The notes beneath the pieces are model-generated. The model was given only the letters and a program-made list of their open reading frames with translations. It had not been told where the DNA came from and ran no database searches. From NCBI RefSeq assembly GCF_031801495.1, contig NZ_JAOEGC010000002.1, forward strand, positions 806,001-870,000: DNA of 64,000 nt. Direction: 5' to 3'. Shown one piece after another: positions 16,836-25,887 of the stretch. Position 1 is the first letter of the stretch; the number at the start of each line of letters is the position of its first letter. Origin of the DNA: Agrobacterium tumefaciens_K. GTDB taxonomy: Bacteria; Pseudomonadota; Alphaproteobacteria; Rhizobiales; Rhizobiaceae. Both the position numbers and the translations under genes were made by a program.

Positions 16836-17738
16836 ATGATTGATTACCCTTCCATGCGCGCCGTGGCGCTGGTCGCGCAGACCGGCAGTTTCGAAAAGGC
16901 CGCCGCGGCTCTCTATGTTACGCCCTCGGCGGTGTCGCAGCGCGTCAAGCAGTTGGAAGAGAGACTTGGCGTGGTGCTGATCGTGCGCGGCAACCCCTGC
17001 ACGGCAACGGAAAAGGGGGAGTGGCTCTGCCGGCACATGGAGCAGGTCGGCATGCTGGAGACGGAGTTATTCCGGCAGCTTCCGGCGTTGGCCGATGAGG
17101 GCGCGCCCCATGAGCGCGTGACGCTGAACATCGCCACCAATGCCGACAGTCTCGGCACATGGTTTCTCGATGCCGTTTCTACGTTTAGCCGCGGCTCGGA
17201 CTTCCTCGTCAATATCGCCGTGGACGATCAGGATCACACGGTCGAGTGGCTGCAACGCGGCAAGGTTCTGGCCGCCGTCACCGCGCATGCCAAGCCGGTG
17301 CAGGGCTGCCGGGTCACGCCGCTTGGTATCTTGCGTTTCCATGCGACGGCCAGCCCGGATTTCATGCGGCGCTTCTTCGCCGAGGGTGTGACACCCGCCA
17401 CGCTTGCCCGCGCGCCGGGCCTCACCTTTAACCAGAAGGACCGGCTGCAAAGTCGCTGGATCAAGGCCGTGCTCGGACGCGACGTATCCTATCCCACCCA
17501 CTGGCTCGCCTCGACCGAAGGCTTCGTGACGGCGAGCCTTTCCGGGATGGGCTGGGGCATGAACCCCGGCCTGCTGGTGTCCGGCCATCTCGATGCCGGG
17601 CGGCTGGTGGAACTGATCCCCGGAACGCCGCTCGACATCCCGCTGTACTGGCAGGTCAACCGCATGGCCGCCGACCGCCTGACCAGCCTGACGGCGCGCG
17701 TGGTGGAGACGGCACGGGCGAGACTTCCAGCTGCCTAG
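16836..17738 (+). CDS. LysG/ArgP-type LysR transcriptional regulator
   Basis: A 300-residue LysR-type regulator. The N-terminal winged helix shows QTGSFEKAAAALYVTPSAVSQRVKQLEERLG. The opening MIDYPSMRAVALV matches the ArgP/LysG subgroup, which activates lysE/argO on binding lysine or arginine. The divergent position supports that role. The C-terminal effector domain is full length. The gene ends convergently with the VOC gene, overlapping it by 4 bases. Confidence 0.9.
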   Translation: MIDYPSMRAVALVAQTGSFEKAAAALYVTPSAVSQRVKQLEERLGVVLIVRGNPCTATEKGEWLCRHMEQVGMLETELFRQLPALADEGAPHERVTLNIATNADSLGTWFLDAVSTFSRGSDFLVNIAVDDQDHTVEWLQRGKVLAAVTAHAKPVQGCRVTPLGILRFHATASPDFMRRFFAEGVTPATLARAPGLTFNQKDRLQSRWIKAVLGRDVSYPTHWLASTEGFVTASLSGMGWGMNPGLLVSGHLDAGRLVELIPGTPLDIPLYWQVNRMAADRLTSLTARVVETARARLPAA

Positions 17739-18199
17739 CGACGGATCGCCTGCCATTCGTTCCAGCTTTTGACCTGCGGTATATCGGGTCGCGGCTGATC
17801 GTCCAGAAAGGCGATGTATTCCAGCGAGTGGCCGTCAGGATCGTTGAAATAAACACTCGCGGCGGGCATCCATGGAAAGACGACCGGCTCGCTGATGTTG
17901 GGAGCGCCAGCGAAACCAAGCGGCTCCACATTCTTCGACCGAAGATAGTCCGGCGCGGCGAGAACCTGCGCGAGATCCACGGTGAACGCGAGATGGAGCT
18001 TCGTGCTGATCGGTGCGGAATGAATAGACCATAGCCCGAGCATCGACGTCCCGCGTCCGCCGATCCAGAAAAACGCCAGATGTCTGTCTGGCACCGTGTG
18101 GGCGAGTTCCAGCCCAACAATGTCGCGATAAAAATCGATTGATCGTTCCAGATTCGAAACCGTCAAATGTGTTTCGAACAAAGCCTTTACCTTCACCAT
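17735..18199 (-). CDS. VOC (glyoxalase-fold) family protein
   Basis: A 154-residue vicinal-oxygen-chelate protein. The typical opening LFETHLTVSNLERSIDFYRDIVGLEL and the closing YFNDPDGHSLEYIAFLDD define the fold, with candidate metal ligands at His near residue 8 and Glu in SLEYIA. ATG 18199 has GAGGAAGA upstream; the longer reading frame to 18262 adds 21 residues with no support. The substrate is unknown; relatives include glyoxalases, fosfomycin-resistance proteins and dioxygenases. Confidence 0.82.
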   Translation of the reverse strand: MVKVKALFETHLTVSNLERSIDFYRDIVGLELAHTVPDRHLAFFWIGGRGTSMLGLWSIHSAPISTKLHLAFTVDLAQVLAAPDYLRSKNVEPLGFAGAPNISEPVVFPWMPAASVYFNDPDGHSLEYIAFLDDQPRPDIPQVKSWNEWQAIRR

Positions 18200-18325
18200 C
18201 TGTCTTCCTCGATGCGTATGCGGATTACGGTTGCAAGCGCCGGATCGCGGTTGCGAATGCACTGTGCAACCTCAAGCATAGTTGAGGTCAAGCGTGAAAA
18301 TCGAAGTTTTGGACAGCATTTCAGC

Positions 18326-18348
18326 GCACGCCAATGCGGTTGGCGTGC
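18326..18348. terminator. Strong hairpin downstream of the PBP gene
   Basis: GCACGCCAA (18326-18334) pairs perfectly with TTGGCGTGC (18340-18348) around a TGCGG loop. It lies 30 bases past the end of the penicillin-binding protein gene. There is no U-tract, so it could be an imperfect terminator or an mRNA-stabilising stem. Confidence 0.4.
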
Positions 18349-18378
18349 GACGGTACGAAAGAGCCGTGGAGATTTCGG

Positions 18379-20565
18379 TCAGCGCTGTTCCGGCTTGTCC
18401 GTTCCGGCACGCACGGCCGCGACCTTCTGTGTCGTCACGGTCAGCGGCGCGGCTTCCTTCATCTTCTTCGAGATGGAACGGATGACGCGGGTTGCCTCGG
18501 CGGAAAGCGAGCGCGGGCGGGTCAGCGCGGGCATGGTCTGCCCTGTTGCGGACGCCGTTGCCGCTTCGGCGGAGGGCTGCGGGCGAACGCCGGTCGGCAG
18601 CGGGTTCTGGATGCCGGGAATGGCGCGAAGCTCCATGCCCTGATGCGCATAATCCATCAGCCGCTTGTAGGTCATGGCCGGAAGCGCGCCGCCGGTCATC
18701 TCGTTGGTCGACGTGAAATCGTCGTTACCGAACCAGACAGCCGTGGTGTAGTTTCCGGTGAAACCCACATACCATGCGTCGCGGTAAGCCTGCGACGTGC
18801 CGGTCTTGCCACCGGAGACGATGCCGTTTTCCAGCGCACCGCGGCGCGCCGTTCCCATCACCGGGATCGTGACCAGCATCTGGTTCATCTTGGAATTGGC
18901 GTCTTCCGAGAGGACCCGTCTGGCGGGCGGTTCGTCGCGACTGAAATCGTAAAGCACGTCGCCGTCGTAGTTCAGGACCTGCTCGATGCCGTGGCGGCGC
19001 GATTGCATGCCGTCCGCGGGGAAGACGGCGTAGGCCGTCGCCTGATCGAGAACCGTCACTTCCGATGTGCCGAGCGGGATGGTCTTGTCGCTGCGAAGCG
19101 GTGTGGTCACTCCCATCGCTTTGGCGGTATCGACGATGACCTGCGTACCGAGCACGTCCTTGGCCAGCCGGACCGGGACCGTGTTGTAGGATTTGGCAAG
19201 CGCCATCTGCAAGGTCACCTTACCCGCATAGGAGCGGCCGTAGTTCTGCGGCGACCAGCCCCGCCACGTGACAGGCGCATCCGAAATCTGCGTTTCGGGC
19301 TTCATGCCCTTCTCCATAGCGGCGGAGTAGGTGTAGACCTTGAAGGAGGAGCCCGGCTGGCGAAGCGCCGACGTGGCGCGGTTGAACTGGCTTTCACCGT
19401 AGTCGCGACCGCCGACCATGGCGCGGATGCCGCCGCCGTTTTCGATCATTACCATCGCGCCCTGCTTGACGCGGTAGCCTTCTCCGTACTCGCGCAAGCC
19501 CATTTCCATCGCTTGTTCGGCGGCCTGCTGAAGGCCGGTATCGATGGTGGTGCGCACGACGACGGTGTGGTCCTTGAACTTGCCTTCGCTGGCGAGGCGC
19601 TGCACCTCGTCGAAGGCCCAGTCGAGGAAATAGTCCGGCGCCTTCACGTCCGCACGGTCGATGACGGTTGCCGGGTTGCGGCGTGCGCCGATCACCTGTC
19701 CCTCGGTCATCAGCCCGCTCTGTACCAGATTGGACAGAACCGTGTTGGCGCGGGCGCGTGCGGCGGGAAGGTTGACGTGCGGCGCGTATTTGGCAGGGGC
19801 CTTGAACAGGCCCGCCAGAATCACGGATTCGGCCAGCGTCACGTCCGTCAGGTTCTTGCCAAAATAGAACTGCGATGCCGCAGCCGCGCCGAAGGTGCCG
19901 CCGCCCATATAGGCGCGGTCGAGATACAGCGCGAGGATTTCCTTCTTCGACATGTTGGTTTCGAGCCACAGTGCCAGGAAGGCTTCCTTGATCTTGCGCT
20001 CCAGCGAGCGTTCGTTGGTCAGGAACAGGTTCTTGGCAAGCTGCTGTGTCAGCGTCGAGCCGCCCTGAACCACGCCGCCCGCACGGGCGTTTTCACTCAT
20101 GGCGCGGGCGAGGCCGATGAAGTCGATGCCGAAATGCTCGAAGAAACGCCGGTCTTCCGTCGCCAGCACCGCCTTGATGAAGTGGTCCGGCATCTGGTCG
20201 ATCGGTACGGAACCTTCATGGATGATGCCGCGATGGCCGATGGTGTTGCCGAAACGGTCGAGGAAGGTGACGGCGAAGTCGCCGCGATAACGCCAGTCCT
20301 TCTTGGTTTCCTCGAAGGCCGGCATGGCGAGCGCCAGGAGCACGACGGAACCGGCGGTCCCGAAGGTCAGCGCGTCTCCGGTGAGGTTGATAAGAAGCTT
20401 TTTCCAGCCGCGGACATGCAGCTTGCGCGAGGCAATGGTGACTTCTTCCCAGAAATCGAAAAAACGGGCCGCAGTTGTCCAGAGGCCGGAATCGATGAAA
20501 GAATCGATCCGAAGCAGAATGTGGCGTTTGCGGCGCGCCTGTTTCTTGTCTTTATCTTCCTGCAC
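18379..20565 (-). CDS. Class A penicillin-binding protein (PBP1-type)
   Basis: A 728-residue bifunctional peptidoglycan synthase. After a cytosolic N-terminus and one membrane anchor (LTFGTAGSVVLLALAMP near residue 65), the GT51 glycosyltransferase domain shows ATEDRRFFEHFGID (catalytic Glu about 133) and QGGSTLTQQLAKNLF. The transpeptidase domain shows PGSSFK (Ser about 405), KSYNTVPVRL and SGGKTGTSQAYRDAW. The C-terminus is a basic, disordered tail. It acts in the inner membrane with its domains in the periplasm, polymerising and cross-linking glycan strands. Agrobacterium has several class A PBPs; I believe this one corresponds to PBP1b2, but position is my only basis for that. Confidence 0.92.
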   Translation of the reverse strand: MQEDKDKKQARRKRHILLRIDSFIDSGLWTTAARFFDFWEEVTIASRKLHVRGWKKLLINLTGDALTFGTAGSVVLLALAMPAFEETKKDWRYRGDFAVTFLDRFGNTIGHRGIIHEGSVPIDQMPDHFIKAVLATEDRRFFEHFGIDFIGLARAMSENARAGGVVQGGSTLTQQLAKNLFLTNERSLERKIKEAFLALWLETNMSKKEILALYLDRAYMGGGTFGAAAASQFYFGKNLTDVTLAESVILAGLFKAPAKYAPHVNLPAARARANTVLSNLVQSGLMTEGQVIGARRNPATVIDRADVKAPDYFLDWAFDEVQRLASEGKFKDHTVVVRTTIDTGLQQAAEQAMEMGLREYGEGYRVKQGAMVMIENGGGIRAMVGGRDYGESQFNRATSALRQPGSSFKVYTYSAAMEKGMKPETQISDAPVTWRGWSPQNYGRSYAGKVTLQMALAKSYNTVPVRLAKDVLGTQVIVDTAKAMGVTTPLRSDKTIPLGTSEVTVLDQATAYAVFPADGMQSRRHGIEQVLNYDGDVLYDFSRDEPPARRVLSEDANSKMNQMLVTIPVMGTARRGALENGIVSGGKTGTSQAYRDAWYVGFTGNYTTAVWFGNDDFTSTNEMTGGALPAMTYKRLMDYAHQGMELRAIPGIQNPLPTGVRPQPSAEAATASATGQTMPALTRPRSLSAEATRVIRSISKKMKEAAPLTVTTQKVAAVRAGTDKPEQR

Positions 20566-20739
20566 CTGAAACGTATTCCTGTTCGATAGGATGAGGGAAT
20601 GCTTGACGCAGTAACCTTGCGCGGGTCATTCCTCATCACCACTCTGCCGGAATTAAGGATTATCTTATATTCCGGCCGATTGCGATACGACAAAACGGGC
20701 TAACCTCGGTCTAGCCCGGTGGATCAAAATGAGACGAAA

Positions 20740-21210
20740 ATGTTAACGATGAATGATGCCCCGTTCTGGAAAACCAAAACGCTGGGAGAGATGACCGGTG
20801 AGGAATGGGAAAGCCTTTGCGATGGCTGCGGCCTCTGTTGTCTCAACAAGCTGGAAGACTGGGACACCGGCGAAGTGGTGTTCACGTCGGTAAGGTGTCA
20901 GCTGATGGACGGTGAAAGCTGTCGCTGCTCCGACTACGAAAACCGCTTTGCCACGGTGCCTGACTGCATCCAGCTGGACCTGAAAAAGGTCAACGAGATC
21001 GGCTGGCTGCCGCCGACCTGCGCCTATGCGCTGGTGCGTGACGGACGCGATCTCTATTGGTGGCACCATCTCGTTTCCGGCGATACCGAAACCGTGCATC
21101 AGGCCGGTATTTCGGCCAAGGGGCGAACCGTCAGCGAAACGGACGTCGATGTTGACGACTTCGAGGATTATGTGGTCGATTGGCCGCTGACCGTGGGTGA
21201 GAGGTCTTAG
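20740..21210 (+). CDS. YcgN/UPF0260 cysteine-cluster protein
   Basis: A protein of about 156 residues of the YcgN (UPF0260) family with the cysteine pattern CDGCGLCCLNKLED near residue 30, then CQLMDGESCRCSDYENR and PDCIQLDL. These cysteines suggest metal or Fe-S binding, a prediction rather than a demonstrated function. The start is uncertain: GTG 20719, ATG 20740 and ATG 20749 are all in frame and none has a strong ribosome site. Confidence 0.88.
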   Translation: MLTMNDAPFWKTKTLGEMTGEEWESLCDGCGLCCLNKLEDWDTGEVVFTSVRCQLMDGESCRCSDYENRFATVPDCIQLDLKKVNEIGWLPPTCAYALVRDGRDLYWWHHLVSGDTETVHQAGISAKGRTVSETDVDVDDFEDYVVDWPLTVGERS

Positions 21211-21307
21211 AACGCCGGTTGGCCCTAATCCTGCCCCATGGGTTTTCTAGGCAGTAAGCAATTCAGGTAAAAGCCCGCAAAACGACGGGCAAGGGACATC
21301 AACACGC

Positions 21308-22135
21308 ATGCACTACCGGCTGACCGCGACGGTTTTATCATGTCTGGCTTTTGCGGGTGTCGCCCCCGTTGTCGCATCCGCCCAGCAGCCACAGCCGCAG
21401 GCTTTCGAGTGTACGCTTGTCACGTCCATCGAGACGGGATCGGTCATCAATCAGCAAGGCGCGTGCGACCAGCGGGTGGCACCGGCCTCCACCTTCAAGG
21501 TGCCGCTGGCCGTGATCGGCTTTGACAGCGGCATTCTTCAGGATGAGAAAAATCCCGCATGGAACTGGAAGCAGGGCATCGAGGCACCTGCGAAAGACCG
21601 CAAGACCGTGGATCCTACCGTGTGGGAAAAAGACTCCGTGCTATGGTACTCGCGAGAACTGACCCGCAGGCTCGGCCCGGAAAAATTCGCCGCCTACGTG
21701 AAGCGCCTGGGTTATGGCAATGCCGATGTTTCAGGCGATCCCGGTAAGGACAACGGTCTGACCCATTCCTGGCTCGGTTCGTCGCTGACCATTTCGCCGG
21801 TGGAGCAGGTCGGCTTCATCCGTCGCCTGCTGGCGGGCAATCTGCCGATTTCACGCGACGCGCAGGCGAGGACACGCGCCCTTCTGCCGCTGTTCGATGC
21901 GCCGGAAAGCTGGCGGGTGCATGGCAAGACCGGAAGCGGTTTCATGCGCGATGCCAGCGGCAATCCCGACATCAACCGGCCTTTCGGCTGGTTCGTCGGG
22001 TGGGCGGAGCGTGAAGGTCAGCACATCGTGTTCGCCCGGCTGCAGGTGTCAGACAAACCCTCCACCGAGCCGCTGGGGCCGGTGGTGCGGGACGCTTTCC
22101 TGCGCGATATTCCAAAGCTTGCGGTTCACCGGTAG
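21308..22135 (+). CDS. Class D (OXA-type) beta-lactamase
   Basis: A 275-residue serine beta-lactamase with a signal peptide (LTATVLSCLAFAGVAPVVASA). Catalytic motifs are Ser61-Thr-Phe-Lys64, Tyr136-Gly-Asn138 and Lys207-Thr-Gly209, with the oxacillinase WxxG-type region following GLTHSWLGSSL. At the second motif, Ser110-x-Val is Ser110-Val111-Leu112, a change at a residue that packs against the carboxylated lysine. It hydrolyses penicillins in the periplasm. It is a chromosomal gene without mobile flanks, so probably intrinsic. Substrate range cannot be inferred. Confidence 0.92.
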   Translation: MHYRLTATVLSCLAFAGVAPVVASAQQPQPQAFECTLVTSIETGSVINQQGACDQRVAPASTFKVPLAVIGFDSGILQDEKNPAWNWKQGIEAPAKDRKTVDPTVWEKDSVLWYSRELTRRLGPEKFAAYVKRLGYGNADVSGDPGKDNGLTHSWLGSSLTISPVEQVGFIRRLLAGNLPISRDAQARTRALLPLFDAPESWRVHGKTGSGFMRDASGNPDINRPFGWFVGWAEREGQHIVFARLQVSDKPSTEPLGPVVRDAFLRDIPKLAVHR

Positions 22136-22164
22136 TTTCTGCCGTCACGCGAAGGAGAAGCCAC

Positions 22165-22773
22165 ATCGCGAACGGATCGAACGACATCATTGCGATCTAC
22201 ACCGATCACGCCGCCGATTTCGACGCGCTGAGAGGGCGTCGACTGGTGGAAAAACACTGGCTCGACAGGTTCCGCTCCCTCTTGCCCTCGAATGGCTCGA
22301 TCCTCGATATCGGCTGTGGAGCCGGAGATCCGATTGCCCGGTATTTCATCGAGAACGGCCATGAGGTGACGGGCATCGATGCATCAGAGCCACTGATAGC
22401 CCTCTGCCGGGAACGTTTCCCTTCCAGCCTCTGGGCCATTGCCGACATGCGGGATGTGGCGCTCGGCCGTCGCTTCGACGGGCTGATCGCCTGGCATAGT
22501 TTCTTCCATCTGACGGCGGCGGACCAGCGGCGCATGTTCGGCGTTTTCCGCGCCCACGCCAATCCCGGCGCGGCGCTGATGTTTACCGCCGGACCGGATG
22601 ATGGCGAAGCGATCGGCACGTTTCAGGGACGACCGCTGTATCACGCCAGCCTCGCCCGCAGCGAATATGAAAGTCTTCTGGCAGGTCATGGATTTCGCCT
22701 GATGGATCATGTCGTCAACGATCCTGATTGCGGCGGCGCGACCGTCTATCTGGCAAAATGCGAAAACGGCTGA
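22165..22773 (+). CDS. SAM-dependent methyltransferase, apparent ATC start
   Basis: A class I methyltransferase with motif I SILDIGCGAGDPIA, the acidic EVTGIDASEPLI and a later LIAWHSFFHL block. The first ATG/GTG/TTG in frame is GTG 22246, but homologous-looking sequence (DIIAIYTDHAADFDALRGR) continues upstream to an AAGGAG site at 22152-22157. The codon correctly spaced from that site is ATC at 22165. The gene therefore either uses a rare start codon, lost its ATG by point mutation, or makes an N-truncated 175-residue protein from GTG 22246. The substrate is unknown. It lies 29 bases after the beta-lactamase gene, same strand. Confidence 0.72.
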   Translation: MANGSNDIIAIYTDHAADFDALRGRRLVEKHWLDRFRSLLPSNGSILDIGCGAGDPIARYFIENGHEVTGIDASEPLIALCRERFPSSLWAIADMRDVALGRRFDGLIAWHSFFHLTAADQRRMFGVFRAHANPGAALMFTAGPDDGEAIGTFQGRPLYHASLARSEYESLLAGHGFRLMDHVVNDPDCGGATVYLAKCENG

Positions 22774-22780
22774 ACGGGCC

Positions 22781-22811
22781 TTGACCTTCCCATGATGGGA
22801 AGCATTACATG
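22781..22811 (+). promoter_or_regulatory. CueR/HmrR-type copper promoter of copA
   Basis: TTGACC (-35, 22781-22786) and TACATG (-10, 22806-22811) are separated by 19 bases, the over-long spacing typical of MerR-controlled promoters. The spacer holds the dyad CTTCCCATGATGGGAAG at 22786-22802, a close match to CueR operators. Cu(I)-bound HmrR from the gene at 25465 is the expected activator. Confidence 0.85.
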
Positions 22812-22891
22812 GGGTATGCCGCGCGAAAATCTCCGGTGGTTTTGCGGATCGCGGCATGCTGCAACACAGATTCCTCGAAAGGGGATTTCCC

Positions 22892-25468
22892 ATGAATGAG
22901 ACAGTCAGAAACCCTCACGCCGCCAATCACGCTCATGGTCACAGCCACGAGCCGGTGTCCATTCCCGTGGAAGGCATGACCTGTGCGTCCTGCGTGCGGC
23001 GTGTGGAGACGGCGGCGGCAAAAGTGCCGGGCGTCGCATCGAGTTCGGTCAACTTCGCCACGAAGAAACTGACGGTTGAACCTGCGGACGGGTTTTCGGC
23101 AAAGACGCTCAGCGCGGCAATCAAAAAGATCGGTTACGAGGTTGCGCCCGAGCGGCAGACCTTTGTTGTGGAGGGGCTGAAGGGCGAGGCGGATGCAGCG
23201 CGCCTGAAAGGCATTCTCGAAGCGATCGCCACGACCTTTTCCGCCGAGGTGGATGCGGCAAGCGGCAGGGTTTCCGTCGACGGCATTGGCGGCAGGCGTG
23301 AACGCGATATGCTGGTGGAAACGGCAAAGACAGCCGGGTTTTCCCTCAAGACGCCGATGGCGCACCATCACCATGCCCATTCGGGACATCAGCACCATGA
23401 CCACATGGAACATGCCGGGCATGACCACATGCACCACGCAGGCGATGAAGCGGCGCTGAAACGCGACCTGACGATTGCCGCAATCCTTACCGCGCCGCTG
23501 TTCGTGCTGGAAATGGGCGGACACCTCTACGCACCGATTCATCATTGGCTGATGGGGATCATCGAGACACAGAACCTTTATTATGTCTATTTCCTGCTGG
23601 CGACCGCGGTGATCTTCGGACCCGGCATGCGGTTCCTGAAAGCCGGTTTTCCAGCGCTGCTGCGCGGTGCGCCGGAAATGAACTCGCTGGTGGCGCTGGG
23701 TGTCACGGCGGCTTACCTCTATTCCGCCGTCGTCACCTTTGCCCCGTCGCTGCTGCCGCAAGAGGCGCACTACGTTTATTACGAGGCGGCGACGGTCATC
23801 GTCACGCTGATCCTGACCGGACGTCTGCTGGAGGCCCGCGCCAGCGGCAGAACAGGCGACGCGATCCGCAAGCTGGCAAGCCTCCAGGCGAGGGCGGCGC
23901 GTGTCGAGCGTGACGGGCAAACCGTCGAGATTTCTCCCGATGATGTGCGGGAAGGCGACATCGTCATCATCCGTCCCGGCGAACGGCTGGCGGTGGACGG
24001 CGAGGTGATCGAAGGTGCGTCTTACGTCGATGAATCGATGATTTCCGGTGAGCCGGTGCCGGTGGAAAAGACCGTCGGTGCAAAGGTGGTTGGCGGCACG
24101 ATCAACAAGACCGGCGCGTTCAAGTTCCGGGCGACCAGAGTGGGCGCCGATACCATGCTCGCCCAGATCATCCGCATGGTGGAGGAGGCGCAAGGCTCCA
24201 AGCTGCCGATCCAGTTGCTGGTAGACCGTGTGACTGCGCTGTTCGTGCCGGTCGTCATTGCCATCGCCGTGCTGACATTTGCTGTCTGGGCGATCTTCGG
24301 CCCCGATCCGGCCTATAGCTTCGCGCTGGTCAATGCCGTGGCGGTTCTCATCATCGCCTGCCCATGCGCCATGGGCCTTGCCACGCCGACCTCGATCATG
24401 GTCGGAACCGGTCGTGCTGCGGAACTTGGCGTGCTGTTCCGCAAGGGACAGGCGTTGCAGGAACTGCGCTCGGCGCAGATCGTCGTGGTCGACAAGACCG
24501 GCACGGTGACGAAGGGTAGGCCCGAGCTGACCGATCTGGTCGTGGCCGAAGGTTTTGAGGAAAACGAGGTTCTGGCGCTGGTTGCCGCCGTTGAAAGCCG
24601 TTCGGAGCATCCGATTGCCGAGGCCATCGTCAGGGCTGCTGAAGAACGGAAGGTGGCGACCCCTGCAGGACTCGAACCTGCGACCGTTGAGAACTTCGAA
24701 AGCGTTACGGGTTACGGCATCGCCGCCACTGTCAATGGCAGGAAGATCGAGGTTGGCGCGGACAGATACATGACCAAACTCGGCCTTGCTGTCGATGTCT
24801 TCAGGGACACCGCCGCCCGCATGGGCGACGAGGGCAAGACGCCGCTCTACGCCGCCATCGATGGCAGGCTTGCAGGGGCGATTGCCGTTGCCGATCCCTT
24901 GAAGTCGTCGAGCGTAACCGCGATCAAGGCTCTGCAGGCCATGGGCATCGAGGTGGTCATGGTGACGGGAGACAATGAACGCACCGCAAAAGCCGTCGCA
25001 AGACAGGTCGGCATTGCGAAGGTCGTCGCTGAAGTATTGCCGGAGGGCAAGGTGAAGGCGATCCACGACCTGCGCGCCGGTGGAAAGACCCTTGCCTTCG
25101 TGGGCGACGGCATCAACGATGCACCGGCGCTTGCCGAAGCCGATATCGGCATCGCCATTGGCACGGGTACGGATGTCGCCATCGAAAGCGCCGATGTCGT
25201 GCTGGTCGGCGGTGATCTGACGGGCGCGGTCAATGCCGTCGAGATGAGCCGGGCGACGATCCGCAACATCAAGGAAAACCTGTTCTGGGCCTTCGGTTAC
25301 AACGTCGCGCTGATCCCGGTTGCGGCAGGTGTTCTCTATCCCGCCTTCGGCATCACGCTGTCGCCGATGATCGGGGCAGGCGCCATGGCGCTGTCCAGCG
25401 TCTTCGTTCTGGCCAATGCGCTGAGGCTGAAGACGGCGAAGGTTTCGCAAAAGGAGGTGGCGGCATGA
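22892..25468 (+). CDS. copA: Copper-exporting P1B-type ATPase
   Basis: An 858-residue Cu(I) exporter (CopA/ActP). The N-terminal heavy-metal domain has GMTCASC at residues 28-34. A second, degenerate HMA-like domain (residues about 85-150) lacks the CxxC pair and is followed by a His-rich linker at about 157-184. Catalytic landmarks are SGEPVP in the actuator, the metal-site CPC at 490-492, the phosphorylated Asp534 in DKTGT, the SEHP motif with His573, and GDGIND at about 738. It pumps Cu(I) across the inner membrane at the cost of ATP. ATG 22892 follows AAAGGGGA; the ATG at 22856 is less likely. Its stop overlaps hmrR by 4 bases. Confidence 0.96.
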   Translation: MNETVRNPHAANHAHGHSHEPVSIPVEGMTCASCVRRVETAAAKVPGVASSSVNFATKKLTVEPADGFSAKTLSAAIKKIGYEVAPERQTFVVEGLKGEADAARLKGILEAIATTFSAEVDAASGRVSVDGIGGRRERDMLVETAKTAGFSLKTPMAHHHHAHSGHQHHDHMEHAGHDHMHHAGDEAALKRDLTIAAILTAPLFVLEMGGHLYAPIHHWLMGIIETQNLYYVYFLLATAVIFGPGMRFLKAGFPALLRGAPEMNSLVALGVTAAYLYSAVVTFAPSLLPQEAHYVYYEAATVIVTLILTGRLLEARASGRTGDAIRKLASLQARAARVERDGQTVEISPDDVREGDIVIIRPGERLAVDGEVIEGASYVDESMISGEPVPVEKTVGAKVVGGTINKTGAFKFRATRVGADTMLAQIIRMVEEAQGSKLPIQLLVDRVTALFVPVVIAIAVLTFAVWAIFGPDPAYSFALVNAVAVLIIACPCAMGLATPTSIMVGTGRAAELGVLFRKGQALQELRSAQIVVVDKTGTVTKGRPELTDLVVAEGFEENEVLALVAAVESRSEHPIAEAIVRAAEERKVATPAGLEPATVENFESVTGYGIAATVNGRKIEVGADRYMTKLGLAVDVFRDTAARMGDEGKTPLYAAIDGRLAGAIAVADPLKSSSVTAIKALQAMGIEVVMVTGDNERTAKAVARQVGIAKVVAEVLPEGKVKAIHDLRAGGKTLAFVGDGINDAPALAEADIGIAIGTGTDVAIESADVVLVGGDLTGAVNAVEMSRATIRNIKENLFWAFGYNVALIPVAAGVLYPAFGITLSPMIGAGAMALSSVFVLANALRLKTAKVSQKEVAA

Positions 25469-25887
25469 ATATCGGACAGGCATCGGAAGCGTCAGGCGTT
25501 TCGGCCAAGATGATCCGCTATTACGAGCAGATCGGCCTGATTTCTCCCGCCTCCCGCACCGGCAACAATTACCGGGTTTATGGCGAGCAGGACGTGCACA
25601 ATCTGCGTTTCATCAAGCGCGCCCGCACCCTCGGCTTTTCGCTGGAGGAGACGGAGACGCTGCTGAAACTCTGGCAGGACAAGAGCCGCGAAAGCTCGGC
25701 GGTAAAGGATATCGCCATGGCCCATGTCGCCGATCTCGAACGCAAGATCGACGAGATGAAGGCCATGGTAAAAACCCTGTCTCACCTTGCCCATTGCTGC
25801 GGCGGCGATCACCGGCCCGATTGCCCCATTCTGGACGATCTGGCCGGAGTGGAGCCGGCGCATCACAAATCCGCGGAAACCGCTTGA
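25465..25887 (+). CDS. hmrR: Cu(I)-responsive MerR-family regulator HmrR/CueR
   Basis: A 140-residue MerR regulator. The N-terminal helix-turn-helix reads IGQASEASGVSAKMIRYYEQIGLI, followed by the RTGNNYRVYGEQDV wing. The C-terminal metal loop is HCCGGDHRPDCPI with the Cys-x7-Cys spacing of Cu(I)/Ag(I) sensors. It activates the copA promoter and probably the copZ promoter; operators of the right form are present at both. It is translationally coupled to copA, so it is co-induced by copper. Confidence 0.95.
   Translation: MNIGQASEASGVSAKMIRYYEQIGLISPASRTGNNYRVYGEQDVHNLRFIKRARTLGFSLEETETLLKLWQDKSRESSAVKDIAMAHVADLERKIDEMKAMVKTLSHLAHCCGGDHRPDCPILDDLAGVEPAHHKSAETA

Noticed and set aside
18334..20589. 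751-codon frame opposite the penicillin-binding protein
   Set aside because: Shadow of a gene with complete glycosyltransferase and transpeptidase motifs; no recognisable domain in the antisense translation.
22805..25483. 892-codon open frame antisense to copA
   Set aside because: It mirrors copA, whose every catalytic motif is intact; the antisense product is low-complexity with His, Arg and Gln runs typical of a GC-rich shadow frame.
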